Source: Prevotella sp. UBA3294
Lineage (GTDB): Bacteria > Bacteroidota > Bacteroidia > Bacteroidales > Bacteroidaceae
Assembly (NCBI GenBank): GCA_002361535.1
Contig: DETG01000041.1
Location: forward strand, 215-24,426
Direction of reading: 5' to 3'
Length of the DNA: 24,212 bases
The translations under genes were made by a program, and so were the position numbers. The notes beneath the pieces are model-generated. The model did no database searches. It worked only from the letters and a program-made list of their open reading frames with translations, and was not told where the DNA came from. Below are positions 5,622-13,494 of the stretch, one piece after another (positions within the stretch are counted from its first letter, which is position 1; every line of letters starts with the position of its first letter).

Positions 5622-7241
5622 CTACTGATATAAAAAACGTTTGATGCTCATCTTCGGCGTTTTTTCAAAAGGCAGGTCCACCAGTTCTACCTTACTGATC
5701 TTGCTATAGACAGGCAAAGCCTTGTTGGCGGCTGTGCGGATTTGCTCAGGTATTCTGTTCTTTGCTTCAGCATTCATATCATCTGGAATGTCGGCATAGA
5801 CCAGCGCCACGAGCTTACCGTTGCGGTCAACCACAATGGATTCAACCACATACGGGCAGCCAGACAACACTGATTCTACCTCTTCGGGGTAGATATTCTG
5901 TCCGGAAGAGTTCAGGATCATGGATTTGATGCGGCCACGGATGAAGATGTTTCCATCATCGTCAATCGTACCCAAGTCGCCTGTACGGAACCATCCGTCA
6001 TCGGTAAACGCCACGGCATTGGCCTCAGGGTTCTTGTAATAGCCCACGGTGATATTACGACCCCGTGCCTGAATCTCACCAGCGGTGTTTTTCGGATCCT
6101 TCGAATCAATCCTGATATCATGAACAGGCTTACCACAGGAACCGGGAACGAAATCCGTCCACCACTCCCAACCTAACAGCGGACAAGCCTCTGTCATGCC
6201 GTAGCCTACCGTAAACGGAAGGCGCATCTTCTTGAAGCACTGCTCCACCTCGGGCTTCAAGGCAGCACCGCCCATGATGAAGCAACGCACCTTTCCGCCA
6301 AATGCGGCTAAGAGTTTTTTGCGAATAGTACTGTAGATCAGTTTATTGACATGAGGGATATTCAGCAGTATCCTCATCTTCTCTAAGGCTGGCTTGATGG
6401 AACTGGCATAGACCTTCTCCATCACCAACGGCACTGTAACCACCATATAAGGCTTCACCTCCTGCATTGCTTTCAGAAGGGTTGTGGGCGAAGGAGTCTT
6501 ACCTAAGAAATACACCGTCACCCCATCTACATTGGGATGAATGAACTCGATGGCCAGACCGTACATGTGGGCCATGGGAAGCATCGAGACGATGGTTTCA
6601 CCCGGCTCGTTGGGGAAATGACTGTTAGCGAAATCGTCGGTATCGGAAAGGGCACCATAGGTGAGCATCACGCCCTTGGGATTGCCGGTGGTTCCTGATG
6701 TGTAGTTGATGATGGCTAACTTGTCCCAGTTCTTTGTGGGATAGGACACATGCTCGGGCTGCATCCCCTTTGGATGATGCTGTAGGAAAAGGTCCTCCCT
6801 ATTCTTCCATGCTTGGGCCACATGCTCATCACGATGCCACAGTAAGGTGCTATCCTTCACATTGACAGCAGCCTTGAGCGCAGGCATCTGAGCAGGATTC
6901 AGCTTCTTCCAAATATCCTCATCTGTAAAAAGCATCACACTATCTGAGTGGTTCGTCAGGGCCGACACGCTGTTGGGGTGGAAGTCGGCAAGAAGGGGAA
7001 CAGCCACACAGCCATTCACGTTGATATCCCAGAAGGCAATGGCCCAACGGGCGGAATTACGGGCACATATAGCAATCTTATTACGTTTGGTGATTCCAGC
7101 CTCATTGAGGAACAACCGGAACATCTCGATGTGTTTCGCCACATCGGCATACGTAAAAGACTCGCCTTGATAGTCACACAGCGCTTTCTGGTCCCAGCGC
7201 TCACGGATAGTCTCTTCCAGTTGTTTCAGATAATGCTTCAT
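5622..7241 (-). CDS. AMP-forming acyl-CoA synthetase (long-chain fatty acid type)
   Basis: Cytoplasmic or membrane-associated adenylate-forming ligase of 539 residues that activates a carboxylic acid, probably a fatty acid, to its acyl-AMP and then acyl-CoA. The ANL-family motifs are all present: the phosphate loop NYTSGTTGNPKGVML at residues 179-193, YGMTEACP at 347-354, the adenine/ribose motif DDGWFRTGDLG at 414-424, the hinge GRIKSMILNSSGQNIYPEEVE at 436-456, and the terminal TPKMSIKRF (528-536) with the expected catalytic Lys. It lacks the long insert of eukaryotic long-chain enzymes and starts directly with MKHYLKQLEE. A good promoter lies upstream. Substrate chain length is not visible. 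No fatty-acid gene is adjacent, so it may serve salvage of exogenous acids. Confidence 0.9.
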   Translation of the reverse strand: MKHYLKQLEETIRERWDQKALCDYQGESFTYADVAKHIEMFRLFLNEAGITKRNKIAICARNSARWAIAFWDINVNGCVAVPLLADFHPNSVSALTNHSDSVMLFTDEDIWKKLNPAQMPALKAAVNVKDSTLLWHRDEHVAQAWKNREDLFLQHHPKGMQPEHVSYPTKNWDKLAIINYTSGTTGNPKGVMLTYGALSDTDDFANSHFPNEPGETIVSMLPMAHMYGLAIEFIHPNVDGVTVYFLGKTPSPTTLLKAMQEVKPYMVVTVPLVMEKVYASSIKPALEKMRILLNIPHVNKLIYSTIRKKLLAAFGGKVRCFIMGGAALKPEVEQCFKKMRLPFTVGYGMTEACPLLGWEWWTDFVPGSCGKPVHDIRIDSKDPKNTAGEIQARGRNITVGYYKNPEANAVAFTDDGWFRTGDLGTIDDDGNIFIRGRIKSMILNSSGQNIYPEEVESVLSGCPYVVESIVVDRNGKLVALVYADIPDDMNAEAKNRIPEQIRTAANKALPVYSKISKVELVDLPFEKTPKMSIKRFLYQ

Positions 7242-7283
7242 GGGTTACCGTTTTAGTTTTCAATACTTTCTATGATATTTTCT

Positions 7284-7316
7284 GCAAAGATAAAACTTTT
7301 TTACTACCCCACAAAG
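7284..7316 (-). promoter_or_regulatory. Promoter of the acyl-CoA synthetase gene
   Basis: On the minus strand CTTTG (7316-7312) is followed after exactly 19 bp by TATCTTTGC (7292-7284), a textbook Bacteroidota -33/-7 pair, 43 bp upstream of the start codon. Confidence 0.75.
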
Positions 7317-7330
7317 TTTTTGAGCAAATA

Positions 7331-7362
7331 ATAAGCGCAAGCCGTTTCCGACTTGCGCTTAT
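7331..7362 (-). terminator. Hairpin terminator after the guaA operon
   Basis: Bases 7331-7341 (ataagcgcaag) pair perfectly with 7352-7362 around a 10-nt loop. In the minus-strand transcript this stem follows the second GMP synthase gene by about 60 bp and runs into a U-rich stretch (TTATTATTTG). It is a conventional terminator, unlike the heptad hairpins elsewhere. Confidence 0.7.
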
Positions 7363-7391
7363 CTATCTTCTCAAAGGGTTGGACAAAGCAA

Positions 7392-7419
7392 TCAATTTTC
7401 AATTGTCAATTATCAATTT
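7392..7419. repeat. Four TCAATTN heptads abutting the stop of the second GMP synthase
   Basis: Four 7-bp units, tcaattt-tcaattg-tcaatta-tcaattt, end 3 bp from the stop codon (7423-7425) of the glutaminase-less GMP synthase. An inverted copy of the same unit family lies at 10141-10175, so the two guaA genes are bracketed by opposite-facing copies. Confidence 0.88.
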
Positions 7420-7422
7420 GAA

Positions 7423-8406
7423 TCACTCCCACTCGATGGTTCCCGTGGGTTTCGGAGTGAGATCGTAGAGTACACGATTCACGCCGGGAACCTCGGTGAT
7501 GATACGCTGGGTGATGTGATGCAGCAGCGGATAGGGAATCTCCTCAATGGTAGCGGTCATGGCATCGCGGGTGTTCACGGCACGGATAATAACAGGCCAG
7601 TCCCAGCTGCGTTTGTTCTCCTTCACACCTGTTGACTTATAGTCGGGTACGATGGTGAAGTACTGCCACACCTTGCCTTCCAAACCGTTCTTGGCAAACT
7701 CCTCTCGTAGGATAGCATCAGATTCGCGCAGAGCTTCCAGACGATCACGGGTGATGGCACCTGTACAACGAACACCTAAACCCGGTCCTGGGAAGGGCTG
7801 ACGGAACACCATGTTATCTGGTAATCCGAGTTCCTTACCAACGACACGCACCTCATCCTTGAAGAGAAGTTTGATGGGCTCTACGAGTTCGAACTGCAGG
7901 TCTTCAGGCAGGCCACCCACATTGTGGTGCGACTTGACAGGGCCTGACTCCACGATGTCGGGATAGATGGTACCTTGTGCCAAGAAGCTGATGCCCTCCT
8001 GTTTACGGGCTTCCTCCTCGAATACACGGATGAACTCCGCACCGATAATCTTACGCTTCTGCTCGGGATCGGCAACACCTGCCAGTTTGTCGAGGAAGCG
8101 ATCGGTGGCATCTACATACACCAAATTGGCATCCAACTCATCACGGAACACGCGTACCACTTGTTCGGGCTCACCTTTGCGCAGCAGACCGTGATTCACA
8201 TGAACAGACACCAACTGCTTTCCCACTGCCTTGATGAGGAGGGCTGCCACCACGGATGAATCAACGCCACCCGAAAGTGCCAACAGCACCTTCTTGTCAC
8301 CAATCTGAGCACGCAGCTCCTTAATCTGTTCTTCAATAAATTTCTGGGCCAATGCTGGAGTAGTAATGCGCTCCATCGAGGCCGGACGTACGTTACCTGT
8401 TGTCAT
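7423..8406 (-). CDS. Glutaminase-less GMP synthase paralogue (ATP-pyrophosphatase and dimerisation domains only)
   Basis: A 327-residue protein equal to the C-terminal two thirds of GuaA. It has the ATP-pyrophosphatase P-loop LSGGVDSS at 44-51, the conserved core [12 protein letters not shown], the segment [18 protein letters not shown] and RQPFPGPGLGVR, and ends in the GuaA-typical GVNRVLYDLTPKPTGTIEWE. It would convert XMP, ATP and ammonia to GMP. The class I glutaminase domain is absent and no remnant fits in the 53 bp before it. It differs substantially from its full-length neighbour: the [10 protein letters not shown] segment is replaced by TGVKENKRSWDWP, so it seems to be an old divergent subfamily and not a fresh duplicate. 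It may use free ammonia or borrow a glutaminase partner. The start may also be at 8376 (Met11). It is the third gene of the probable operon. Confidence 0.9.
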   Translation of the reverse strand: MTTGNVRPASMERITTPALAQKFIEEQIKELRAQIGDKKVLLALSGGVDSSVVAALLIKAVGKQLVSVHVNHGLLRKGEPEQVVRVFRDELDANLVYVDATDRFLDKLAGVADPEQKRKIIGAEFIRVFEEEARKQEGISFLAQGTIYPDIVESGPVKSHHNVGGLPEDLQFELVEPIKLLFKDEVRVVGKELGLPDNMVFRQPFPGPGLGVRCTGAITRDRLEALRESDAILREEFAKNGLEGKVWQYFTIVPDYKSTGVKENKRSWDWPVIIRAVNTRDAMTATIEEIPYPLLHHITQRIITEVPGVNRVLYDLTPKPTGTIEWE

Positions 8407-8459
8407 AAAACGATGTATTTATATTAAAATTGCTTGTTTTTCAATAACATATCTACTGA

Positions 8460-10127
8460 CTACTCCCACTCGATGGTCGATGGTGGTTTTGACGAGATGT
8501 CGTAGCAGACGCGGTTCACACCACGAACCTTGTTGATGATCTCATTGCTGACCTTAGCCATGAAGTCGTAGGGAAGATGAGCCCAGTCGGCTGTCATAGC
8601 GTCGGTGGAAGTGACGGCACGCAGCGCTACGGGATGTTCATAGGTGCGCTCATCACCCATCACCCCCACACTGCGAACCTTACTCAGCAGGATGACTCCA
8701 GCCTGCCAGATCTGGTCGTATAGTGAGACCTCAATCTCTCCGTCTTGCATGGCAGCAGGTACTCCGGCTGCTAAGACCTTACGGGCTTCTTCGCCAGAGA
8801 GTTTCACCTTATAGTCACGCAGGCCACGGATATAGATGTCATCGGCATCCTGCAGGATGCGAACCTTTTCGGGGGTGATATCGCCAAGGATACGCACAGC
8901 CAGTCCAGGACCGGGAAAAGGGTGACGTGTGATGAGATGCTCGGGCATGCCCATTTGGCGACCCACGCGGCGCACCTCATCCTTGAACAGCCACTTCAAC
9001 GGTTCACAGAGCTGTAGGTTCATCTCCTTAGGTAGTCCGCCTACGTTATGATGACTCTTAATCACCTTACCTGTAATATTGAGCGACTCTATACGGTCGG
9101 GATAGATCGTTCCCTGCGCTAACCACTTGGCATCAGTGATCTTCTTTGCCTCGGCATTGAACACCTCCACAAAGTCACGACCGATAATCTTACGTTTCTG
9201 TTCTGGATCGGACACGCCAGCAAGATCAGCGAAGAACTTCTCCGAGGCATCCACCCCGATCACGTTCAGACCTAACACCTTGTAATCTTCCATCACCTGC
9301 CGGAACTCGTTCTTTCGCAGCATACCATGATCCACAAAGATACAAGTGAGGTTCTTGCCGATGGCTTTATTAAGCAAGACGGCAGCAACGGAGGAATCAA
9401 CACCACCAGAAAGACCGAGGATCACACGGTCATCACCAATCTGTTGCTTTAGTTCTGCAACCGTTGTATCAACAAAGGAAGCAGCACTCCAGTCTTGCTT
9501 TGAGCCGCAGATATCCACCACAAAGTTCTTCAGCAACAGAGATCCCTGTACCGTATGGAACACCTCAGGATGGAACTGGACGGCATAAATACCTTTGGAA
9601 AGTGAAGAGTGAAGAGTGAAGAGTGAAGAATCTTTTCCTGGAGGACACCAGAATGCAGCATTCTTTACGTCCTTTGTGCTGCCGATCACCTTGAAGCCCT
9701 CAGGAATGGCAGTGATGGTATCACCGTGACTCATCCACACCTGCGAGTGCTGTTCAAAACCTTTGAACAAAGGGTTCGTGGTATCTACTGTCTCCAGATG
9801 GGCACGTCCGTACTCACGTGAGTCGGCCTTCTCCACTTTTCCTCCCAAAGAATATGAAAGGAACTGAGCACCATAGCAGATGCCCAAGACAGGAATCTTT
9901 CCTAAGAACTGACTCAGATCAACCTTGAATGCTTCTGGGTCGTGCACAGAATAGGGTGAGCCACTGAGAATCACACCAATGATAGAGCCGGATTGCAAAT
10001 CCGCCTCAACAGAGGGGAACTTATTGTATGGCAGGATCTCACAGAACGTATCCAGTTCACGCACCCGTCGTCCGATAAGCTGCGTGGTCTGACTACCAAA
10101 ATCGAGAATGATAATTTTCTGCTGCAT
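8460..10127 (-). CDS. guaA: Glutamine-hydrolysing GMP synthase
   Basis: Complete GMP synthase of 555 residues, the last step of guanine nucleotide synthesis (XMP + Gln + ATP to GMP). The N-terminal class I glutaminase carries Cys84 in LGICYGAQF and the His186/Glu188 pair in QFHPEV. The ATP-pyrophosphatase domain has the P-loop [10 protein letters not shown] at 237-246, and the dimerisation domain ends [19 protein letters not shown]. It is some 30-50 residues longer than typical bacterial GuaA. Part of the excess is a stretch [19 protein letters not shown] at about 161-179, just before the catalytic His strand, encoded by an AGTGAAG heptad repeat. The gene follows the nucleotidyltransferase by 46 bp and precedes the shorter paralogue by 53 bp, all one strand. 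Confidence 0.96.
   Translation of the reverse strand: MQQKIIILDFGSQTTQLIGRRVRELDTFCEILPYNKFPSVEADLQSGSIIGVILSGSPYSVHDPEAFKVDLSQFLGKIPVLGICYGAQFLSYSLGGKVEKADSREYGRAHLETVDTTNPLFKGFEQHSQVWMSHGDTITAIPEGFKVIGSTKDVKNAAFWCPPGKDSSLFTLHSSLSKGIYAVQFHPEVFHTVQGSLLLKNFVVDICGSKQDWSAASFVDTTVAELKQQIGDDRVILGLSGGVDSSVAAVLLNKAIGKNLTCIFVDHGMLRKNEFRQVMEDYKVLGLNVIGVDASEKFFADLAGVSDPEQKRKIIGRDFVEVFNAEAKKITDAKWLAQGTIYPDRIESLNITGKVIKSHHNVGGLPKEMNLQLCEPLKWLFKDEVRRVGRQMGMPEHLITRHPFPGPGLAVRILGDITPEKVRILQDADDIYIRGLRDYKVKLSGEEARKVLAAGVPAAMQDGEIEVSLYDQIWQAGVILLSKVRSVGVMGDERTYEHPVALRAVTSTDAMTADWAHLPYDFMAKVSNEIINKVRGVNRVCYDISSKPPSTIEWE
9601..9628. repeat. guaA: Four AGTGAAG heptads inside guaA
   Basis: Exactly four perfect copies of agtgaag in tandem (28 bp), lying in the glutaminase domain of guaA and read as [10 protein letters not shown] on the coding strand. 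The same 7-bp period as the intergenic tracts marks it as a coding-region member of the family. 28 is not divisible by 3, so flanking bases (such as the CPPGKD codons) must have adjusted the frame. Confidence 0.92.
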
Positions 10128-10140
10128 ATCTTTTTATATT

Positions 10141-10175
10141 GATAATTGACAATTGATAATTGAGTATTGATATTT
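10141..10175. repeat. Five GATAATT-type heptads at the nucleotidyltransferase stop
   Basis: Units gataatt, gacaatt, gataatt, gagtatt and gatattt follow each other with a 7-bp period between guaA and the upstream nucleotidyltransferase gene. The nucleotidyltransferase stop codon (10174-10176) falls on the last unit. The tract lies inside the presumed operon, so here it is not likely to be a strong terminator. Confidence 0.88.
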
Positions 10176-10923
10176 AGGTTTTGCTGATGAAAATCTCCGC
10201 TTCGGAGAGTGTATCGAGTTTGCCCACATCCACCAGACGGAGGTTCTCCATCTTTAGTCCCTTCAACGGATAGGCAGAGCACCACTTCAAATAGAAATCA
10301 ATGATACCGAATCGCTCAGGCATCTCATCAAAACAAGGAAACAACGAGGGAGAGATGACATGAATACCACTGAATGCCAGCGGAGTAAGACGATCCATGG
10401 TCAGATCATGATAAGGGCTCCTTACCTCTCCAGTCTCCACATTCGTCCATCCGTTCAGCCGCATCTGTTCATCGAAGAGCAGATACCGTTTGGTCTGGCG
10501 TTCGCTCACTAAAAGAGTAGCGGCATTTCCTCGCGCCCGTTCATAAAACGAGCCGATATCCACATTACTGAGAATATCCACATTATGGATGAGAATCGGA
10601 CTGTTCGCATCAAAGAGAGGGAGTGCTTTCTTGATGCCGCCGCCTGTTTCCAACAAGCCCTCACGTTCATCAGAGATCCGTATATCCACTCCAAAATTCT
10701 GATTCTCTTCAAGGTAGTCGATAATCTGCTGTGCGAAATGGTGGACGTTGACGATGATCCGTTCAAAGCCCGCAGTTTTCAGATTAAGCACCACACGCTT
10801 GAGCAACGGCTCGCCCCCTACCCTCACCAATGCTTTCGGCATGGTGTCGGTAAGCGGCTTCAAGCGCGTGCCCAATCCGGCAGCAAAGACCATCGCCTGT
10901 TTGACACCCTTATGATCTATCAT
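10174..10923 (-). CDS. Sugar-1-phosphate nucleotidyltransferase (MurU/GlmU-N-like)
   Basis: Cytoplasmic NTP-transferase of 249 residues with a Rossmann-like fold that joins a nucleoside triphosphate and a sugar phosphate. The signature AAGLGTRLKPLTDTMPKAL lies at residues 14-32, and HNVDILSNVD near the middle supplies the metal-binding Asp. TGGGIKKAL and the terminal WKDVG-equivalent (LVDVGKLDTL) also fit. No left-handed beta-helix or acyltransferase domain follows, as in MurU and mannose-1-phosphate guanylyltransferase type proteins. The nucleotide used (UTP, GTP or CTP) cannot be decided from sequence. It is the first gene of the run with guaA and its paralogue, which makes GTP use thinkable. 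It has its own promoter. The start at 10923 keeps the VKQAMVF strand; Met11 is an alternative. Confidence 0.85.
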   Translation of the reverse strand: MIDHKGVKQAMVFAAGLGTRLKPLTDTMPKALVRVGGEPLLKRVVLNLKTAGFERIIVNVHHFAQQIIDYLEENQNFGVDIRISDEREGLLETGGGIKKALPLFDANSPILIHNVDILSNVDIGSFYERARGNAATLLVSERQTKRYLLFDEQMRLNGWTNVETGEVRSPYHDLTMDRLTPLAFSGIHVISPSLFPCFDEMPERFGIIDFYLKWCSAYPLKGLKMENLRLVDVGKLDTLSEAEIFISKT

Positions 10924-10943
10924 CTTTGCAATCTTTTACGACT

Positions 10944-10976
10944 GCAAAGATACTACCTTATTTCCATTCCCACAAA
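10944..10976 (-). promoter_or_regulatory. Promoter of the nucleotidyltransferase-guaA-guaA paralogue run
   Basis: On the minus strand TTTG (10976-10973) is followed after 20 bp by TATCTTTGC (10952-10944), 21 bp upstream of the start. This gives a short leader and separates the run from the GH31 genes upstream. Confidence 0.7.
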
Positions 10977-11013
10977 TTTTACAACGTTTATTAAGACGAC
11001 AGTTCTTTTGATA

Positions 11014-13494
11014 TCAGTGGTTGAAGTCAATCTTCATGCTCTTTCCCTCGTAGATCACGCTTTGCCGGTCGCCGTTCACCACCTGAATTTCAAAACGACG
11101 TGACTGAGGCATTCCTGCGAATTGTCCAGAGCGGTCTGCTATCGTCAGCTGCCTACTGCCGTCATCCCATCGGAACGTGATTCGTGAACAGGCACCCTGC
11201 TCATAATCATTGCTCCATCCATCGTCCTCATAGAGCGTGAACGTTGCATCGGCACCAGGGTAGATACGGATCTCCAAGGGTGTATGGAGGGTTTGGGAAG
11301 CAGTGAGGGGGTCAACGGCAAGAGGCAGGATACTACCACCTCTGACGAAGACAGGTATTCCGTCTAATGTCACTTTGGAAATGGCCGATTTTCCTCCTGT
11401 ATAATGTTTGCCGGAACGATAGTCATACCATCCTGCAGCATGACGTGGCAGGTAGGTGCTCCATTGTGTAGCCTTCGCCTCCACGACCGGACTGACGAGC
11501 AGCGATTTGCCGAACATATATTCATAGTTCTGTTCCAAGGCGACGTCATCCTCAGGGAAGTCGAATACCAAGGGTCGCATCAGCGTTGACCCATGGAAAG
11601 AGACATCCGCTGCATGACTGTAGATATACGGCTGCAGGCGATAACGTTCGTTCAGGCATTGGGTGATGATGGTCTTTGCTTCCTCACCATAGTTCCACGG
11701 TTCGGTGTTACTCATATAGCCATGAACACGCATCAGCGGGAGGTAGACAGAAGTCTCAATCCATCGCAGCATCCGTTCGATATAATCAGCATTCGTATAT
11801 TGGTCGCCAGGGCGGAAGAAGCCACCGGCATCATAAGTCCACCAAGGAATGCCCGCCGCCTGCATGCCCAGTCCGGCAGTAAGCTGTCGGCGGAACGTCT
11901 CCCAGTCGTTTCCGACATCGCCCGACCACATAGCGGAGCCATAACGTTGGATACCGGGGAAGCCGCAACGAGTGAGGATCATCGGACGTTTCCGTGGCTG
12001 GTCTTTCCGCAGACCTTCATACACTGTTTTATTCACCAAGAGCGGATAGACATTCCTCACGAGTTCACCCGACCATTGTCCTTTGTTCACCCGTCGTCCC
12101 ACCAAGTCATCATTCTCCGGCTCCGTGGCATCCTGCCACCAGGCATCGATCCCTAACGGCAGCAGTCGTTTACTGAAGTTCTTCCAATAAGCCTCTGCGG
12201 CATCTGGCGAGAAGAAATCGATCCAGTCGGTACCCGGAATATAATGGCCATTCTGTTCCATGTCTTTCCCCACCTCCGAGTTCTTGTCGATCTTCGACCA
12301 CACGCTGAGCATCAGTCGGATACCCTTCTGGTGCAGTTCGTGAGTCAACAGTTGAGGATTCGGGTAATGATCCTCATCGAACCTCATCGAGTTCCAGCCA
12401 TACTTACCCCAATACTGCCAGTCCTGCACCAGCACATCGATGGGCATCTGCTCCTTCTGGAAGCGTTCGGCGGTCTGCAGGATCTCGTCCTGTGAATGGA
12501 AACGTTCCCGGCAATGGATGTATCCCAAAGCCCAACGGGGCATCAGCGGAGCCTCACCCGTCAGGTCACGATAGGTGGCGATCACTTCATCTGCCGTCCC
12601 CACCATCACCGTATAGTCAACAGCCTGTGCGACGGGAGAACGGAAGACGGTCTCGTTTGTCACCTTTTTATAATATAACACAGGCTGATCTCCCCGCGAC
12701 AGTTCTGCCTGCAAAGTATGTGTTCCTTTCTTCAGATGAACCATGGCAGAAGCTGTTGGTGGCAGCCACACGTTCTGCATGTCGATGACTGTTCTCCCAT
12801 CGATGGTCAGATGATGACGTCGTGCCATCTTCTGTCCGACATCCAAGAGCAGGGCATAGTCACCTTCCTCAGTCACAGACACCTTAGCCTGATAGACATT
12901 CCTTTCACGCACCTCTCTCTTTCCGCCTTCTGTCGAGGTAACATTCACCACCTCTGTGTTTCCTGTCCCCTTCAGTTTCGTGAGCACCACCTGCTGGTCG
13001 GCTGGGTTAAAATCGGTGAGACCATAGTTGTTCCACAGCAGGCCATAGCCCTTACTTGACAGGAGCATGGGTATGGCAATCTGCGTATTCACCTGTGTCA
13101 GACGTCTTGACAGTCCTCTCACGTTATGTTTTCCATCCTGGAACTGTCCCAGTCCGTAGAGATGTTCATCCGATGGCGATGCCACGGCGAGGGTTGCCAC
13201 CCCGTTCTCTATCTGATGTCGTGTGGCGGTAAGCACCGTTCTGCCCTGACGGTCGATGACGGAAACCGTCTGGCGTTCGTTATCTACCACGGCATCCACC
13301 TCACCATCCACCTCCTCATCCTTCACATAGAGCCATTCGGGCAGATTGTTGTTCACTGTCTGCTCCGAATATTGAATACGTATGGCGTTCTTCGCCACTT
13401 TTCTGATAGTCAGTTGTCCCTTTCCAAAGGGAACGGTCTTTGCCTGAAGGTTCAAACAGACAAAGAAGGTCACAAGAAATAGTATGCGTTTCAT
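11014..13494 (-). CDS. GH31 glycosidase with inserted PA14-like domain (alpha-xylosidase type)
   Basis: Exported GH31 enzyme of 826 residues, with signal peptide MKRILFLVTFFVCLNLQAKT. An N-terminal beta-sandwich contains HLYGLGQFQD at 111-120, and a PA14-like insert covers about 185-275 (YALLLDVGQK, HHLTIDGRTVID, LKKGTHTLQAEL). The TIM barrel carries DVLVQDWQYWG near 353, the nucleophile Asp455 in DAWWQDATEPEND and the likely acid/base Asp526 in MWSGDVGND. C-terminal sandwiches with LYPGADATFTLYEDDGWSNDYE follow. A PA14 insert in GH31 is known from the Bacteroides ovatus xyloglucan alpha-xylosidase, so release of terminal alpha-xylose is the favoured activity; other alpha-glycosides remain possible. 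Its ATG overlaps the stop of the upstream GH31 gene by 4 bp, indicating translational coupling. Confidence 0.92.
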   Translation of the reverse strand: MKRILFLVTFFVCLNLQAKTVPFGKGQLTIRKVAKNAIRIQYSEQTVNNNLPEWLYVKDEEVDGEVDAVVDNERQTVSVIDRQGRTVLTATRHQIENGVATLAVASPSDEHLYGLGQFQDGKHNVRGLSRRLTQVNTQIAIPMLLSSKGYGLLWNNYGLTDFNPADQQVVLTKLKGTGNTEVVNVTSTEGGKREVRERNVYQAKVSVTEEGDYALLLDVGQKMARRHHLTIDGRTVIDMQNVWLPPTASAMVHLKKGTHTLQAELSRGDQPVLYYKKVTNETVFRSPVAQAVDYTVMVGTADEVIATYRDLTGEAPLMPRWALGYIHCRERFHSQDEILQTAERFQKEQMPIDVLVQDWQYWGKYGWNSMRFDEDHYPNPQLLTHELHQKGIRLMLSVWSKIDKNSEVGKDMEQNGHYIPGTDWIDFFSPDAAEAYWKNFSKRLLPLGIDAWWQDATEPENDDLVGRRVNKGQWSGELVRNVYPLLVNKTVYEGLRKDQPRKRPMILTRCGFPGIQRYGSAMWSGDVGNDWETFRRQLTAGLGMQAAGIPWWTYDAGGFFRPGDQYTNADYIERMLRWIETSVYLPLMRVHGYMSNTEPWNYGEEAKTIITQCLNERYRLQPYIYSHAADVSFHGSTLMRPLVFDFPEDDVALEQNYEYMFGKSLLVSPVVEAKATQWSTYLPRHAAGWYDYRSGKHYTGGKSAISKVTLDGIPVFVRGGSILPLAVDPLTASQTLHTPLEIRIYPGADATFTLYEDDGWSNDYEQGACSRITFRWDDGSRQLTIADRSGQFAGMPQSRRFEIQVVNGDRQSVIYEGKSMKIDFNH

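Noticed and set aside
7423..10127. Frameshifted or split guaA
   Set aside because: The second gene repeats the synthetase domains already complete in the first and differs in sequence, so the two are separate genes.
10585..11103. 172-codon plus-strand frame opposite the nucleotidyltransferase
   Set aside because: It is antisense to a well-supported nucleotidyltransferase with intact motifs and crosses its promoter.
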